A stretch of 64,000 nucleotides of DNA, taken from NCBI GenBank assembly GCA_963204725.1, contig CAUJHH010000026.1:124001-188000 (forward strand), read 5' to 3'. Origin of the DNA: Planctomycetota bacterium. Lineage in GTDB: Bacteria > Planctomycetota > Phycisphaerae > Phycisphaerales > UBA1924. Under the pieces are notes generated by a model. It saw nothing but the letters and a program-made list of their open reading frames with translations, was not told where the DNA came from and searched no databases. A program made the position numbers and the translations under genes. Within the stretch, counting starts at the first letter, position 1, and each line of letters opens with the position of its first letter. This document shows, in pieces, positions 1 to 8,788 of this stretch.

Positions 1-975
1 GCCGAGTACGATGCCATGAAATCGGAGGGGATCGACGAGATCGAGATCGCCCGTCGCCTCCCCGACGACCCACGCAACCACCTCCACGTATTCCCCGTCT
101 TCGGCACATACTTCTACAACTTCAACTGCTCGGCAAAGCTGGCCGACGGGCGACCGAACCCGCTCGCCGATCCACGCGTCCGTCGTGCGCTCGCGATGAT
201 GATCGATAAACGCGCGATCGCCGATGGTGTCAGACGTGTCGGAGAGCCCGTCGCGCGGACGCTCATCCCTCCCGGCTCTCTCGCCGGATACGCCTCGCCC
301 TCCGGGCTTCCCTGCATCTCCGACATGCGCACGACCGCCGATCGCGACGCGCTCATCGCCCGCGCGAGATCGCTCCTCGCGGACGCTGGCTTCCCGGATC
401 CATCGAAGATGCCAGCGGTTTCCATGCTGTTCAACAAGGACGGCGGCCATGACCTGATCGCCCAGTCCATCGCGTCCGACTGGCAGCGGTACCTCGGCCT
501 CCCGGTCTTTCTCGAGCAGAAAGAGATCAAGATCTTCCGCGAGGAACTCAAGAACAAGAACTACATGACCTCGCGCGGCGGGTGGTACGGCGATTACGGC
601 GATCCCACAACCTTCCTCGACCCGCACCGCACGGGCGACGAGAACAACGATCGCAACTACTCCAACCCGGTGTACGACGACTTGCTTCGGCGCGCGGCGG
701 CCGAGTCCGATGCGGACATCCGCGCCGCTCTGCTCTCGCGCGCCGAGTCCATGCTCGTCGATGAGGATCTGCCGGCCGTGCCTCTGTACCACTACTGCAA
801 TATCTTCCTTTTCAACGCCCACAAGATCAGCGGCATCAACTCCCATCCGCGCCAGACCCAACTCGTTTTCCTCGTAGACATCCTCGGCGATGGCAAGGGC
901 ACAGACATTCCCCTCTCCACGCCGCCCCGGTCCGGCTCCGCCGGCGATCCCGACTCTGGGGGGCTCCCGCGATGA
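1..975 (+). CDS. Peptide ABC transporter substrate-binding protein (family 5), C-terminal part
   Basis: The frame is open from the first base of the window, so the gene starts upstream. About 324 codons remain of a family that is usually 500-600 residues. The remaining part resembles the second lobe of the DppA/OppA family, which captures peptides or other small ligands outside the membrane for import. Visible family features are the RRALAMMIDKRAIA helix near the start, the SDWQRYLGLPV segment and the GWYGDYGDPTTFLDPHRTG stretch. The tail is proline/glycine-rich and ends in GGLPR. The stop codon overlaps the start of the permease gene (ATGA), so the two are translationally coupled. The family call is fairly firm; the ligand cannot be told. 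Confidence 0.88.
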   Translation, partial: AEYDAMKSEGIDEIEIARRLPDDPRNHLHVFPVFGTYFYNFNCSAKLADGRPNPLADPRVRRALAMMIDKRAIADGVRRVGEPVARTLIPPGSLAGYASPSGLPCISDMRTTADRDALIARARSLLADAGFPDPSKMPAVSMLFNKDGGHDLIAQSIASDWQRYLGLPVFLEQKEIKIFREELKNKNYMTSRGGWYGDYGDPTTFLDPHRTGDENNDRNYSNPVYDDLLRRAAAESDADIRAALLSRAESMLVDEDLPAVPLYHYCNIFLFNAHKISGINSHPRQTQLVFLVDILGDGKGTDIPLSTPPRSGSAGDPDSGGLPR

Positions 976-1979
976 CGGGCGTCATACTCCGGCGATTGGT
1001 CCAACTCCCACTGATCGTGGGCACGGTCTTCCTTCTCACCCTCGCGCTCGCGTGGGGCATCCCCGGAAACCCACTCGAGAATCCCGAGGGCCGACGCCCG
1101 CCTCCCGAGATCGCTGAGGCGATGAAGACCCAGTACAACATGGACTCGTTCTGGGACTTTGCCGCGTCGTATGTCGACCGCGCGTCCGGCGTGCGGTGGC
1201 TGAGCGGGAGGCTGACGGGAGAGCATCGGCGCCGAGACGCCGGCGCGATCGCGTCTGGACTCGCTCCACCCGAACGCTTCGTATTCGATCTCGGACCCTC
1301 GCTCCAGTACCGTGACCGCAATGTGAACGAGATCATCGCGGGCTCGCTGCCTGTCTCCGCGACCCTTGGCATCGCCGCGATCCTGATCGCGCTCGTCGTC
1401 GGACTGGGCGCGGGCGTTGTCGGCGCGCTGCGTCCCAACTCCTTCGCGGACGTCGCAACGCTTACGCTTGCACTGGTCGGCATCTCGACGCCGACCTTTG
1501 TGGCGGGCACGCTCCTGCTCCTGCTCTTTTCCGTGCTGCTCCCGATCTTTCCCGTGGCGTCTTGGGGATCGCCGCGGGACATCGTGCTCCCCGCGATCAC
1601 GCTCTCACTCCCCTTCGCGGCCTACATCGCACGCCTGACCCGTGTCGGCATGATCGAGGCCCTCTCCTCCGACTACGTACGCACCGCCCGCGCCAAGGGC
1701 CTGCCGGAGCGCACCGTGATCCTCAAGCACGCACTCAAGAACGCCTTCCTCCCCGTGCTCAGCTATCTCGGTCCCGCCACCGCCCTCGCCATGACCGGCT
1801 CCTTCGTCGTTGAGCGCGTCTTCACGGTGCCCGGACTCGGCCAGCACTTCGTCAGCGCGGTCCAGAACAAGGACCTCTTCCTCATCATGGGGATCGTCAT
1901 CGTCTTCGCGACGATGCTCATCCTCTTCAACCTCGCTGTGGATGTCCTCTATCGCTGGGTCGATCCGCGGATCGCGTGA
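972..1979 (+). CDS. Peptide ABC transporter permease, OppB/DppB type
   Basis: 335-residue inner-membrane permease of the binding-protein-dependent type, the natural partner of the preceding binding protein. The N-terminal membrane helix at about residues 10-30 runs into GIPGNP, the usual PGDP-like motif. The permease core with the EAA-type loop lies at about 220-250 (DYVRTARAKGLPERTVILKH), followed by the GSFVVERVFTVPGLG segment typical of OppB. Compared with ordinary OppB there are extra residues between the QYNMD region (about 55) and the second membrane domain (about 120). The start is ATG inside the ATGA overlap. No second permease or ATPase gene follows; the next gene is convergent only 6 bases away. 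Confidence 0.93.
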   Translation: MTGVILRRLVQLPLIVGTVFLLTLALAWGIPGNPLENPEGRRPPPEIAEAMKTQYNMDSFWDFAASYVDRASGVRWLSGRLTGEHRRRDAGAIASGLAPPERFVFDLGPSLQYRDRNVNEIIAGSLPVSATLGIAAILIALVVGLGAGVVGALRPNSFADVATLTLALVGISTPTFVAGTLLLLLFSVLLPIFPVASWGSPRDIVLPAITLSLPFAAYIARLTRVGMIEALSSDYVRTARAKGLPERTVILKHALKNAFLPVLSYLGPATALAMTGSFVVERVFTVPGLGQHFVSAVQNKDLFLIMGIVIVFATMLILFNLAVDVLYRWVDPRIA

Positions 1980-1985
1980 GCCAGT

Positions 1986-2429
1986 TCATGCGCTCTGCGT
2001 GAACGTCGCGTGATCCGGCAGATCAAAGGTGACCATGTCGCCCGGCGCGAACTGCTCCGCACGCTGACGCTCGTCGCCGATCACACACACCATGGGAAAT
2101 CCGGCATTGATGGTGATCGTGTTCGCGTGGGAATCCGTCGCGACGACGGTGCCCTGCACCCGACGGGGCCTTCCAAAGACCGGCTCCACGTACCTCCCGC
2201 CGGTTTCGACCGAGTCAACCCGCCTCGTCTTCGCACGAACAACGCCGAGTATCCGCTTCCCGACCGCGCTCGTCACCGGTGCCGTCGGAATCAGGTGTGT
2301 CTGATAGCTCGTGTTCGGGAACGACACCACGATATACCCCGGCTTGGTCAGCGTCGCCGGCACGACCTGCTCGAGCGTGCCGCGTGCGGTATCGATGGCG
2401 ACCGGCGTCGTCGGGGAGGGGTGGATCAT
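1986..2429 (-). CDS. Conserved hypothetical protein coupled to trpG
   Basis: 147 residues if translation starts at the ATG that overlaps the stop of the upstream glutamine amidotransferase gene (ATGA). The frame extends further upstream, but that part lies inside trpG. The protein has no signal peptide or membrane segment. It is rich in beta-type sequence, with a central ITINAGFPMVCVIGDERQRAEQF stretch preceded by TVVATDSHA. I do not recognise a family. Coupling to trpG/pabA suggests co-expression, but no role can be assigned. Confidence 0.7.
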   Translation of the reverse strand: MIHPSPTTPVAIDTARGTLEQVVPATLTKPGYIVVSFPNTSYQTHLIPTAPVTSAVGKRILGVVRAKTRRVDSVETGGRYVEPVFGRPRRVQGTVVATDSHANTITINAGFPMVCVIGDERQRAEQFAPGDMVTFDLPDHATFTQSA

Positions 2430-3118
2430 GCGACCAGCGTAGGCACTTTCGCATTTCGCGGGCGATCGCCCATCCGCAGGAAGTTGGCCAGAAGCCGCGG
2501 ACCCTCCATCGTCAAGAAACTCTCCGGGTGGTACTGCACGCCCTCCCAGTTCTGCTTCTCTGTCTCCTTCCACACCCGACGGATCCCCATGATGACCCTG
2601 TTCCCCGGCGCCTCGTCCCCGTCAATGGTCCAGGCGGAGACCTTCCAGCCGTCCTCGCCTGGTCGCGGCTCTTTGGGTATCGACTCAGGAACGATCACCA
2701 GCGAGTGGTACCGGGTCGCCGTGAATGGATTGGGCAAGCCCGCGTGCAGCCCCAACCCATCATGCCAGATCGGGCTCGCCTTGCCGTGCATCTGGATCCT
2801 GTGCCGTGCCACGCGCATCCCGTGCATGTCACCCATGCACTGGTGCCCGAGGCAGACCCCCATCACCGGCACACGCCCCGCAAAACGCTGCATGATCGCG
2901 CTCGAGACCCCCGCCTCCTTCGGCGTGCACGGCCCCGGCGAAACGATCACATGGCTCGGCCCCCGCCCGCCATCCAGCGCATCGGCTTCATCCGGCGTGA
3001 TCCGGTCGTTTCGCACGACCATAAGGTCACGGTCCGGCTCCAGCGTCGAGTCGAGTTCCCCCAACCGCTGGACCAAGTTCCACGTGAAACTGTCGTAGTT
3101 GTCGATGAGCAGGATCAC
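2426..3118 (-). CDS. trpG: Anthranilate/aminodeoxychorismate synthase component II (glutamine amidotransferase)
   Basis: 230-residue class I glutamine amidotransferase of the TrpG/PabA family. It provides ammonia to a chorismate-using partner in tryptophan or folate synthesis. The N-terminus LLIDNYDSFTWNL is the family hallmark. The nucleophile is C89 in MGVCLGHQ, and the His/Glu of the triad lie in the YHPESFL segment near residue 205. The likely start is GTG at 3118, because the hallmark begins one codon later. A TAGCAT hexamer ends six bases upstream and there is no Shine-Dalgarno, so the message may be leaderless. No component I gene is nearby, so TrpG and PabA cannot be told apart. Confidence 0.92.
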   Translation of the reverse strand: MILLIDNYDSFTWNLVQRLGELDSTLEPDRDLMVVRNDRITPDEADALDGGRGPSHVIVSPGPCTPKEAGVSSAIMQRFAGRVPVMGVCLGHQCMGDMHGMRVARHRIQMHGKASPIWHDGLGLHAGLPNPFTATRYHSLVIVPESIPKEPRPGEDGWKVSAWTIDGDEAPGNRVIMGIRRVWKETEKQNWEGVQYHPESFLTMEGPRLLANFLRMGDRPRNAKVPTLVA

Positions 3119-3124
3119 GGGCGG

Positions 3125-3130
3125 ATGCTA
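3125..3130 (-). promoter_or_regulatory. Candidate -10 element for trpG (leaderless start)
   Basis: TAGCAT is followed by six bases and then the GTG start. A transcript would begin at or next to the start codon. One of a set of such sites in this window; no convincing -35 was identified. Confidence 0.35.
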
Positions 3131-3168
3131 GCCGGTACGCAAGCCCCCCGGCCGAATATCACTATTGG

Positions 3169-4515
3169 TCAGTGACCGCCGGACGGCTTCTTCGCACCGT
3201 GCGCGTCCTTCGCGCCTGCCTTTGCCGCGCCTCCCTTGGCTGCCCCGCCCTTTGCCGGGGCGTGCTTCGAGATGGCGTAGCCATTCACGACGCGTGTGGC
3301 TTCGCCGCCGGAAGCACCGTGCCCAGCACCCGCCGATTTCGCATCTGGCTTCGCTCCATGACTACCCACATCAGGTGGTTCGTGAGCCGCCTTGGGCGCA
3401 TCATGCGAACCTCCCGACGCCCCCGGGTTCGAGCCGTGAGCGGCATCGTTTCCGGCTCTTGTACCCGATTCGTGGGATTCGCCATGGGGGTCGGTCGCGT
3501 GCGGATCGGCGTGCACGTCTCCGTGCGCTGAATCGATCTCGGCCCCGTGCTCTCCACCGTGGAGCCCCGAGGGAACACCGGTCGCGACCGGACCCTGCGG
3601 CGTGTGAAAGGCCGCCAGATAGATCCAGAGCGTGCTGGCAAGAAAGAACGTGTACGCCGCGAGCCATCCGATCGACTGTTGCAGCGAACGCTTGCCAACG
3701 ATCGGCATCGAGACCAGCCCGAGCGCGATCCGAGCGGGCTCCGATGCGGACTTCGCTGCACGGCGCGCGAGAGCGATTGCTTGCACGAAAATCGATGGTC
3801 CGCTCGGTTCCAGGGTTGCAGGGTTCGACTCCGCGATCTTCGTGCTGCTTGCATCGGCTCTGGTATCTGTATCGCCCGGTCGATGCCCGCCCGAACTCGC
3901 GGCCCGCTCGTCGCCTGACTTGCCGGCTGTTTCGCCGGTTGAAGCCTGTGAGACCGGAGCCGATTCAGCTGCGATCGGCGCCTCGATATCGCCCGCGAGG
4001 AGGTCATCGGTCAATGCGGCGAGCTCGGCATCAAGCGACTGGATCGATGACGCATCGTCGGCACCCGTCGGCTCTCGATCCGACGCAGCTTCCGGCTCGC
4101 CATCCGCTTCGGGCGAGGCCGCCATCGGGGGCGGAGGCACCTTTGCGTCGAGTTCGATGTCTGCGCCGGGCGCCGGCGGGATCTCAGGCTCCCGCAACGG
4201 CGCAACTTCCGAGACCGTGGCATGGAGTTCTTGCGCCTCTTTGAGCAGCGAGTCGAGCGAGTCTGCAAGCGACTCGCTGATGGCATCGGATTCTCTGGCT
4301 TGACCGGGCGCATCGAGTGCCGGATCGGCCCCGGTGATGGTCCGCGCGGCCTCGGTCTCGTGATACACCGATGATTCCGTGTCCGTCGATTGGGCCGGTG
4401 TGTCGGAACTTGCTGCGGGCGCAGGCGCGTCCGATGCGAGCGCAGCATCCGCCAGCAACTCATCGATGACTGAGTCGAGCGAGATTTCGCCGTCGTGTTC
4501 GGGTGTGTTGCTCAT
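3169..4515 (-). CDS. Single-span membrane protein with acidic N-terminus and histidine-rich tail, unknown function
   Basis: 448 residues from the ATG of MSNTPEHD. An upstream in-frame start would add six residues. Residues 1 to about 250 are acidic and Ala/Ser/Asp-rich, probably disordered. Basic segments containing ALARRAAKSA precede one membrane helix at about 285-305 (WLAAYTFFLASTLWIYLAAF). The C-terminal about 140 residues contain roughly sixteen histidines, many in GEHGAE, DVHADPHATDPHGESH-like spacing, and end in Ala/Gly/Lys repeats (AKGGAAKGGAAKAGAK). Such a tail could bind divalent metals, which is inference. No family recognised. It lies 50 bases upstream of trpG on the same strand and diverges from rsmE. 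Confidence 0.75.
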   Translation of the reverse strand: MSNTPEHDGEISLDSVIDELLADAALASDAPAPAASSDTPAQSTDTESSVYHETEAARTITGADPALDAPGQARESDAISESLADSLDSLLKEAQELHATVSEVAPLREPEIPPAPGADIELDAKVPPPPMAASPEADGEPEAASDREPTGADDASSIQSLDAELAALTDDLLAGDIEAPIAAESAPVSQASTGETAGKSGDERAASSGGHRPGDTDTRADASSTKIAESNPATLEPSGPSIFVQAIALARRAAKSASEPARIALGLVSMPIVGKRSLQQSIGWLAAYTFFLASTLWIYLAAFHTPQGPVATGVPSGLHGGEHGAEIDSAHGDVHADPHATDPHGESHESGTRAGNDAAHGSNPGASGGSHDAPKAAHEPPDVGSHGAKPDAKSAGAGHGASGGEATRVVNGYAISKHAPAKGGAAKGGAAKAGAKDAHGAKKPSGGH

Positions 4516-4650
4516 CGAGGCGCGAAGTTCCAACTCGAATCATCGGATAGGGTTGCGCGAGACTCAAGGTCCGATGGGCGTGTTCTGTCCGGATTGCGGA
4601 TTCCAGACCTACGGAGTGGAGTATCTCTGCCGTTCCATGCTTCTCGGACG

Positions 4651-4680
4651 TTCCACCTCCCTCCCACCTCAGGGTACAGT
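4651..4680 (+). promoter_or_regulatory. Candidate promoter of rsmE
   Basis: TTCCAC at 4651-4656 and TACAGT at 4675-4680 are separated by 18 bases. The start codon follows after only six bases (GCCAAC), leaving no room for a ribosome-binding site. Confidence 0.4.
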
Positions 4681-4686
4681 GCCAAC

Positions 4687-5427
4687 ATGGGTCTACACAG
4701 GGTGATGATCGAAGAACAGCCGCTCGAGGTCGGTGCCCCGATCACGATTCGTGCGGACGAGGCCCAGCACGCCGTACGCGTGAGGCGGCTCGTCGAAGGA
4801 GATTCCATCGAGATGCTCGATGGAAGGGGAGGGCTCGCGACTGCCGCCATCGAACGCATCGAACGGCTCGGGAGAGACAAGCATTGGTCGCTCACCGTTC
4901 GGATTCAGGCCGTTGATCGCATCCCGCAGAGATTCCCGACGGTCGAAGTCTGTGGCGCGACGCCCAAAGGATCTCACCTTGAGGAAATGATCGATGGACT
5001 GAGCCAGGTCGGGTGCGCCAGCTGGCGCCCGCTCGTGTGCGAGCACACGGTCGTTGAACCCCGGAAGGGAAAGCTCGACCGTCTGGAGCGCGTCACTCGG
5101 GAGAGCGCGAAGCAGTGCGGGCGCCCCTGGCTGCTCAAGATCGGCGAGCCGATTTCCTTTCAAGATGCGATCAAGACGGCTCACGACACCATCACCGTGT
5201 TGGCCCATGCAGACGGGAGGCACGCCTCCGACGCCCTTGCAGCCGACGCACGGGCCATCCGGCTACTCGTCGGCCCGGAGGGCGGCTTCAGTGAACGAGA
5301 GATCACCCTTGCGTGCGCATCGGGAATTCGCCTGGTCCGCCTTGGTCGCCATGTCATGCGAATCGAGGTTGCGGCCGTCGTCGGCGCGGCTCTGCTGGTC
5401 GAACTTGCCGAACCCCGCCATCGCTGA
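4687..5427 (+). CDS. rsmE: 16S rRNA (uracil-1498-N3)-methyltransferase
   Basis: 246 residues, the usual RsmE length. It methylates U1498 of 16S rRNA using S-adenosylmethionine. The N-terminal PUA-like domain covers about residues 1-70 (DEAQHAVRVRRLVEGD), followed by the SPOUT methyltransferase domain. Diagnostic motifs are LLVGPEGGFSEREI near residue 195 and IRLVRLGRHVMRIEVAA near the C-terminus; this segment forms part of the SAM-binding knot. The ATG at 4687 is chosen because the upstream in-frame extension is not RsmE-like and overlaps the promoter candidate. Divergent from the histidine-rich protein gene. Confidence 0.93.
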   Translation: MGLHRVMIEEQPLEVGAPITIRADEAQHAVRVRRLVEGDSIEMLDGRGGLATAAIERIERLGRDKHWSLTVRIQAVDRIPQRFPTVEVCGATPKGSHLEEMIDGLSQVGCASWRPLVCEHTVVEPRKGKLDRLERVTRESAKQCGRPWLLKIGEPISFQDAIKTAHDTITVLAHADGRHASDALAADARAIRLLVGPEGGFSEREITLACASGIRLVRLGRHVMRIEVAAVVGAALLVELAEPRHR

Positions 5428-5495
5428 GCGGGTAGGCTCTTCTACGCCTGGCACACATGCACCGCACGCTGCAAACCCGCCGATTGGAGCCCCCA

Positions 5496-6719
5496 ATGAA
5501 TCCGTCGCTCGCCCGTTGCACACTTCTCGCCGTTGCAGGATCGCTCTTCGCCGGCATTGGTCTTCACGCGGCGGCAATCGATCCTGAGCACGAAACAAGG
5601 GCGCATCGCATGTCGGCCCTTGCGATCGAGTGGTTGTGTGCCCAGCAGGATGAGAAGACCGGAGGCTGGGCGGTGTCTCCCGATAGGCCGGCCTATCCGG
5701 CGATCACCGGACTTGTTGTGAACGGCATGCTGATGGAGCCCGGCGTCGACGCCCACGACCCTGACGTTGCCCGCGCGTTGGCTTACATTCTCTCTTACGT
5801 GCAGGAGGACGGTGGCATCTACGACCGCGTGCTCCCAAACTACAACACGTCCATCTGTCTTTCTGCACTCGCTCTGGCGGAGTCAGCGGAGAGCAAGCGA
5901 GCCATCCCGGGTGCTCAGGCGTTCCTGCGTGGCCTGCAATACGGTGAGGCCGCGGACACTTCGACCCCTGCGGGGCAGGAAACCAAGGTCGTGGACAGGA
6001 ACCACCCGTTCTATGGAGGCGTTGGCTATGGATCCCATGGCCGTCCGGACAACAGCAACCTGAGTCTCATGCTCCAGGGGCTGCACGACTCTGGCGTTCG
6101 GGGCAACGACCCTGCGTTCGAGCGCGCGCTTGTCTTCCTCGCGCGCACCCAGATGCTCGACAGCATCAATGACATGCCATATGCGGATCACGCCGCGCAG
6201 GGCGGCTTTATCTATGCGACCAGTCCGGACGCCGAGAGCGTGGACAGACTCGTGGGGCAGTCGCAGGCCGGGATGATCGATGAGACGCTGGACAATGGCC
6301 AGACCCTCAGCCGCCTGCGGGCATACGGATCGATGACATATGCTGGGTTCAAGAGCTACCTCTACGCGGATCTCGCGCGCGACGATCCGCGCGTCGTAGC
6401 GGCGCACGAGTGGCTGCGCAACAACTACACGCTGGAAGAGAACCCCGGCCTTGGCACCGACGGGATGTACTACTACTTCGTGACTTTCTCTCGCGCTCTT
6501 GCCGCATGGAACGAACCGACAATCGAGGTTGTCGTCCGTACATCCGGAGACACGCGGACCGAGAAGCGCGACTGGGCGAATGACTTGATCGACCGACTGG
6601 CCGCCCTTCAGAACGGGGATGGGTCGTTCCGGAGTGTGGATGACCGGTGGATGGAGAGCGATCCGGTGCTCATTACCGCGTACTCGCTTTTGGCCCTTCA
6701 GCATGCCTGCCGAGACTGA
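5496..6719 (+). CDS. Exported prenyltransferase/squalene-cyclase-fold repeat protein
   Basis: 407 residues from the ATG preceded by GGAG (in TTGGAGCC). An N-terminal signal peptide is visible (about residues 1-26, LAVAGSLFAGIGLHAAA). The mature part has repeated alpha-barrel segments of the terpene cyclase/prenyltransferase type: WLCAQQDEKTGGWAVSP, AYILSYVQEDGGIYD, FLARTQMLDS and LAALQNGDGSFR. Similar export-targeted proteins are common in planctomycetes and are rarely characterised. The catalytic DXDD or DCTA motifs of true squalene cyclases were not seen, so an enzymatic role in hopanoid synthesis is unlikely; a binding or structural role is inference. Confidence 0.85.
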   Translation: MNPSLARCTLLAVAGSLFAGIGLHAAAIDPEHETRAHRMSALAIEWLCAQQDEKTGGWAVSPDRPAYPAITGLVVNGMLMEPGVDAHDPDVARALAYILSYVQEDGGIYDRVLPNYNTSICLSALALAESAESKRAIPGAQAFLRGLQYGEAADTSTPAGQETKVVDRNHPFYGGVGYGSHGRPDNSNLSLMLQGLHDSGVRGNDPAFERALVFLARTQMLDSINDMPYADHAAQGGFIYATSPDAESVDRLVGQSQAGMIDETLDNGQTLSRLRAYGSMTYAGFKSYLYADLARDDPRVVAAHEWLRNNYTLEENPGLGTDGMYYYFVTFSRALAAWNEPTIEVVVRTSGDTRTEKRDWANDLIDRLAALQNGDGSFRSVDDRWMESDPVLITAYSLLALQHACRD

Positions 6720-6863
6720 CACCGCAAACGCCCATGTAGCGACATCCTCCGGAGTCGCCCCTGACACCACCCGCGGCGTCGGCGGTATGCTCTTGCATTT
6801 GCGATTCACGCAACGTTAGAATGCCTACGGCACGCAGCTGACACGGTGCCGGGAGGTCTTCGC

Positions 6864-7601
6864 ATGTACCGAGTGGTTTACGTTCTGTTAGCGGTGGTTG
6901 GTGCGCTTGTATCCGGATGCACAGAGAGCGCCGAAGATCAGGTTCTGGCGCAATACAAACGAGGTGAGGAAGCGATTGCCGCGATGGATGCCGCGAATTG
7001 GCGCATGACAATGTCCACCGACAGCATCGCGTGGCTGCAGGAGGTGTTGCGACTGACTCTGGACGGCTCGCTTGCCGAGTCCAGGGCTCTCACTCCGTCG
7101 CGGATGGAACTGGTCCTCGCCCTGCGAAACCGGCTCGATCCCCCCGACATCCGCTCCATGACGTTTGACGACCTGCTTCTGTGGATGATTGACGAGGAGT
7201 TCGTCAGCGTTGATGCCGATTGGGGGATTGCTCCGCACAGCGTTTCGATCCAGGGAGACAGGGCCATCATTCAGATGGGCGAGGAGATAGAGGAACAATC
7301 GTCGCGCACGCCTCGGATGCGGATGGGCCGCCGCGGGCGTGGAGCGGTGGGCAGTCTTATCTCACTCGCCGCCAATCGGAGCAAGAAATCCGTCGAGCCC
7401 ATTGAGGGCTTCACCCTGGAATACGTCAGCATCGACGGATTCTGGTACATGGATTACACGGCACACATGGACCAGTACGACGACGAGATCAGGGAGTCTG
7501 CCAAAGAGGCGCGCGTCGCTCTTGACAAGTTCGTCTCCGAGCGTGAACGCGAGGAGACTGGCAAGCTCAAACCCACAATATGGCTCCCAGTGGGCCGATA
7601 G
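6864..7601 (+). CDS. Lipoprotein of unknown function
   Basis: 245 residues. The ATG at 6864 is preceded by GGGAGG at good spacing, favouring it over the in-frame GTG six codons upstream. The first residues form a lipoprotein signal peptide with lipobox LVSGC (Cys at about residue 19), so the product should be membrane-anchored outside the cytoplasm. The rest is charged and largely helical; there is a basic patch RMRMGRRGRGAVGS near residue 155 and a C-terminal charged helix (FVSEREREETGK). No domain recognised. It may be co-transcribed with the preceding exported repeat protein about 145 bases upstream. Confidence 0.8.
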   Translation: MYRVVYVLLAVVGALVSGCTESAEDQVLAQYKRGEEAIAAMDAANWRMTMSTDSIAWLQEVLRLTLDGSLAESRALTPSRMELVLALRNRLDPPDIRSMTFDDLLLWMIDEEFVSVDADWGIAPHSVSIQGDRAIIQMGEEIEEQSSRTPRMRMGRRGRGAVGSLISLAANRSKKSVEPIEGFTLEYVSIDGFWYMDYTAHMDQYDDEIRESAKEARVALDKFVSEREREETGKLKPTIWLPVGR

Positions 7602-7627
7602 ATCGTGGCGTTCGCGATTAGTCGGCT

Positions 7628-8785
7628 TCAGTCCGACGCCACATCCCACTCGATCGCCGCGTCGAGAGCCGCCGCGCGGCGCTCCAGCTCTTGCGCATTG
7701 GAATCAACGAGCGTGATGTGGCCAACTTTGCGGCCCGGCCTTGGCGTCTTTCCGTACATGTGTGCGTGCGCGCTGGGTATCGTCAGCAGCGACTCGCGCG
7801 AGGGCATGCGCCCGACGAGATTCCGCATGGTCGCGTTCGCTCCCTGGACACACATGTCCGCCGCACCAAGGGGCAATCCAAGCACGGCCCGAATGTGGTT
7901 TTCGAACTGGCTCGTCTGCGCTCCTTCGATCGTCCAGTGTCCGGAGTTGTGAACCCGTGGAGCCATTTCGTTCACGAGCAAGCACGGGCGAGACCCCGCA
8001 GACTCAGCGACGAAGAACTCTAGCGCCATGACTCCGACGTAGTCGAGGCGTTCAAGAACGAGCGACGCCGCACGGTGTGCCAGCGCCGCGAGTTCGGGCT
8101 CTATCGACACGATCGGCGCCGGCGCCAGCGTCGACCACAGGATGCCATGCCGATGCTCATTCTCGCAGAGCGGATAGACGACGGTCTCCCCATTGGTCGA
8201 TCTCGCGGCAACCACCGAGACCTCGGAGCGGAGCCGAACAACCTCGTCGGCGATGAGTCCGTGGCCTCTCGCGGACTCGAGAAGTTCGCCCGCGACGCGG
8301 TGCGCCTCTTCGAGTGTCCGCGCGAGCCGCTGCCCCTTTCCGTCGTAGCCCATCCGCCGGGTCTTGAAGAGAAGCGGCAGGCCGATGCGCTCGATCGCCT
8401 CGCCGATCCCTGTGCCCGAATCAACCCTCATCCAACGGGGCGTGGCGATCCCGAGCGAGGCGAAGAGCTCGCGTTCCAGAGCCCGATCCTGTGCGATCGC
8501 AAACGCTCGCGCGTGGGGACGCACCGGCGCGTGCTGCGCTGCGGCCTCGAGCGTGGACGCGGGCACATTCTCGAACTCGCACGTTACAATGTCGCACGAC
8601 GCGGCGAACCGCGCGATCGCCGCCGGATCATCGAACCGGCCGACCACGTGTTCGGCGGCGCGCGATGAGGGCGAGTCGGCCGACTCATCGAACGTGCGGA
8701 CGCGTACGGCCAGGTTGGATGCTGCCTGCGCGAGCATGAGGGCAAGCTGCCCGCCGCCCAGCACCCCGACGCATGGATCCGCCAC
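7628..8785 (-). CDS. purK: 5-(carboxyamino)imidazole ribonucleotide synthase
   Basis: 385 residues, normal for PurK. The enzyme uses ATP and bicarbonate to carboxylate aminoimidazole ribonucleotide in purine synthesis. It is an ATP-grasp protein: N-terminal VGVLGGGQLALMLAQAA, ATP-binding LLFKTRRMGYDGKGQ at about residues 135-150, and the metal/ligand region LVNEMAPRVHNSGHWTIEGAQTSQFE at about 265-290, all typical of PurK. It starts three bases after the purE stop, so it is the last gene of the cyclophilin-purE-purK operon. Confidence 0.96.
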   Translation of the reverse strand: MADPCVGVLGGGQLALMLAQAASNLAVRVRTFDESADSPSSRAAEHVVGRFDDPAAIARFAASCDIVTCEFENVPASTLEAAAQHAPVRPHARAFAIAQDRALERELFASLGIATPRWMRVDSGTGIGEAIERIGLPLLFKTRRMGYDGKGQRLARTLEEAHRVAGELLESARGHGLIADEVVRLRSEVSVVAARSTNGETVVYPLCENEHRHGILWSTLAPAPIVSIEPELAALAHRAASLVLERLDYVGVMALEFFVAESAGSRPCLLVNEMAPRVHNSGHWTIEGAQTSQFENHIRAVLGLPLGAADMCVQGANATMRNLVGRMPSRESLLTIPSAHAHMYGKTPRPGRKVGHITLVDSNAQELERRAAALDAAIEWDVASD

Positions 8786-8788
8786 GGA

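Noticed and set aside
3815-3840. GGTTCGACTCC, resembling a tRNA T-loop
   Set aside because: No matching acceptor, D or anticodon arms around it, and it lies inside a protein gene.
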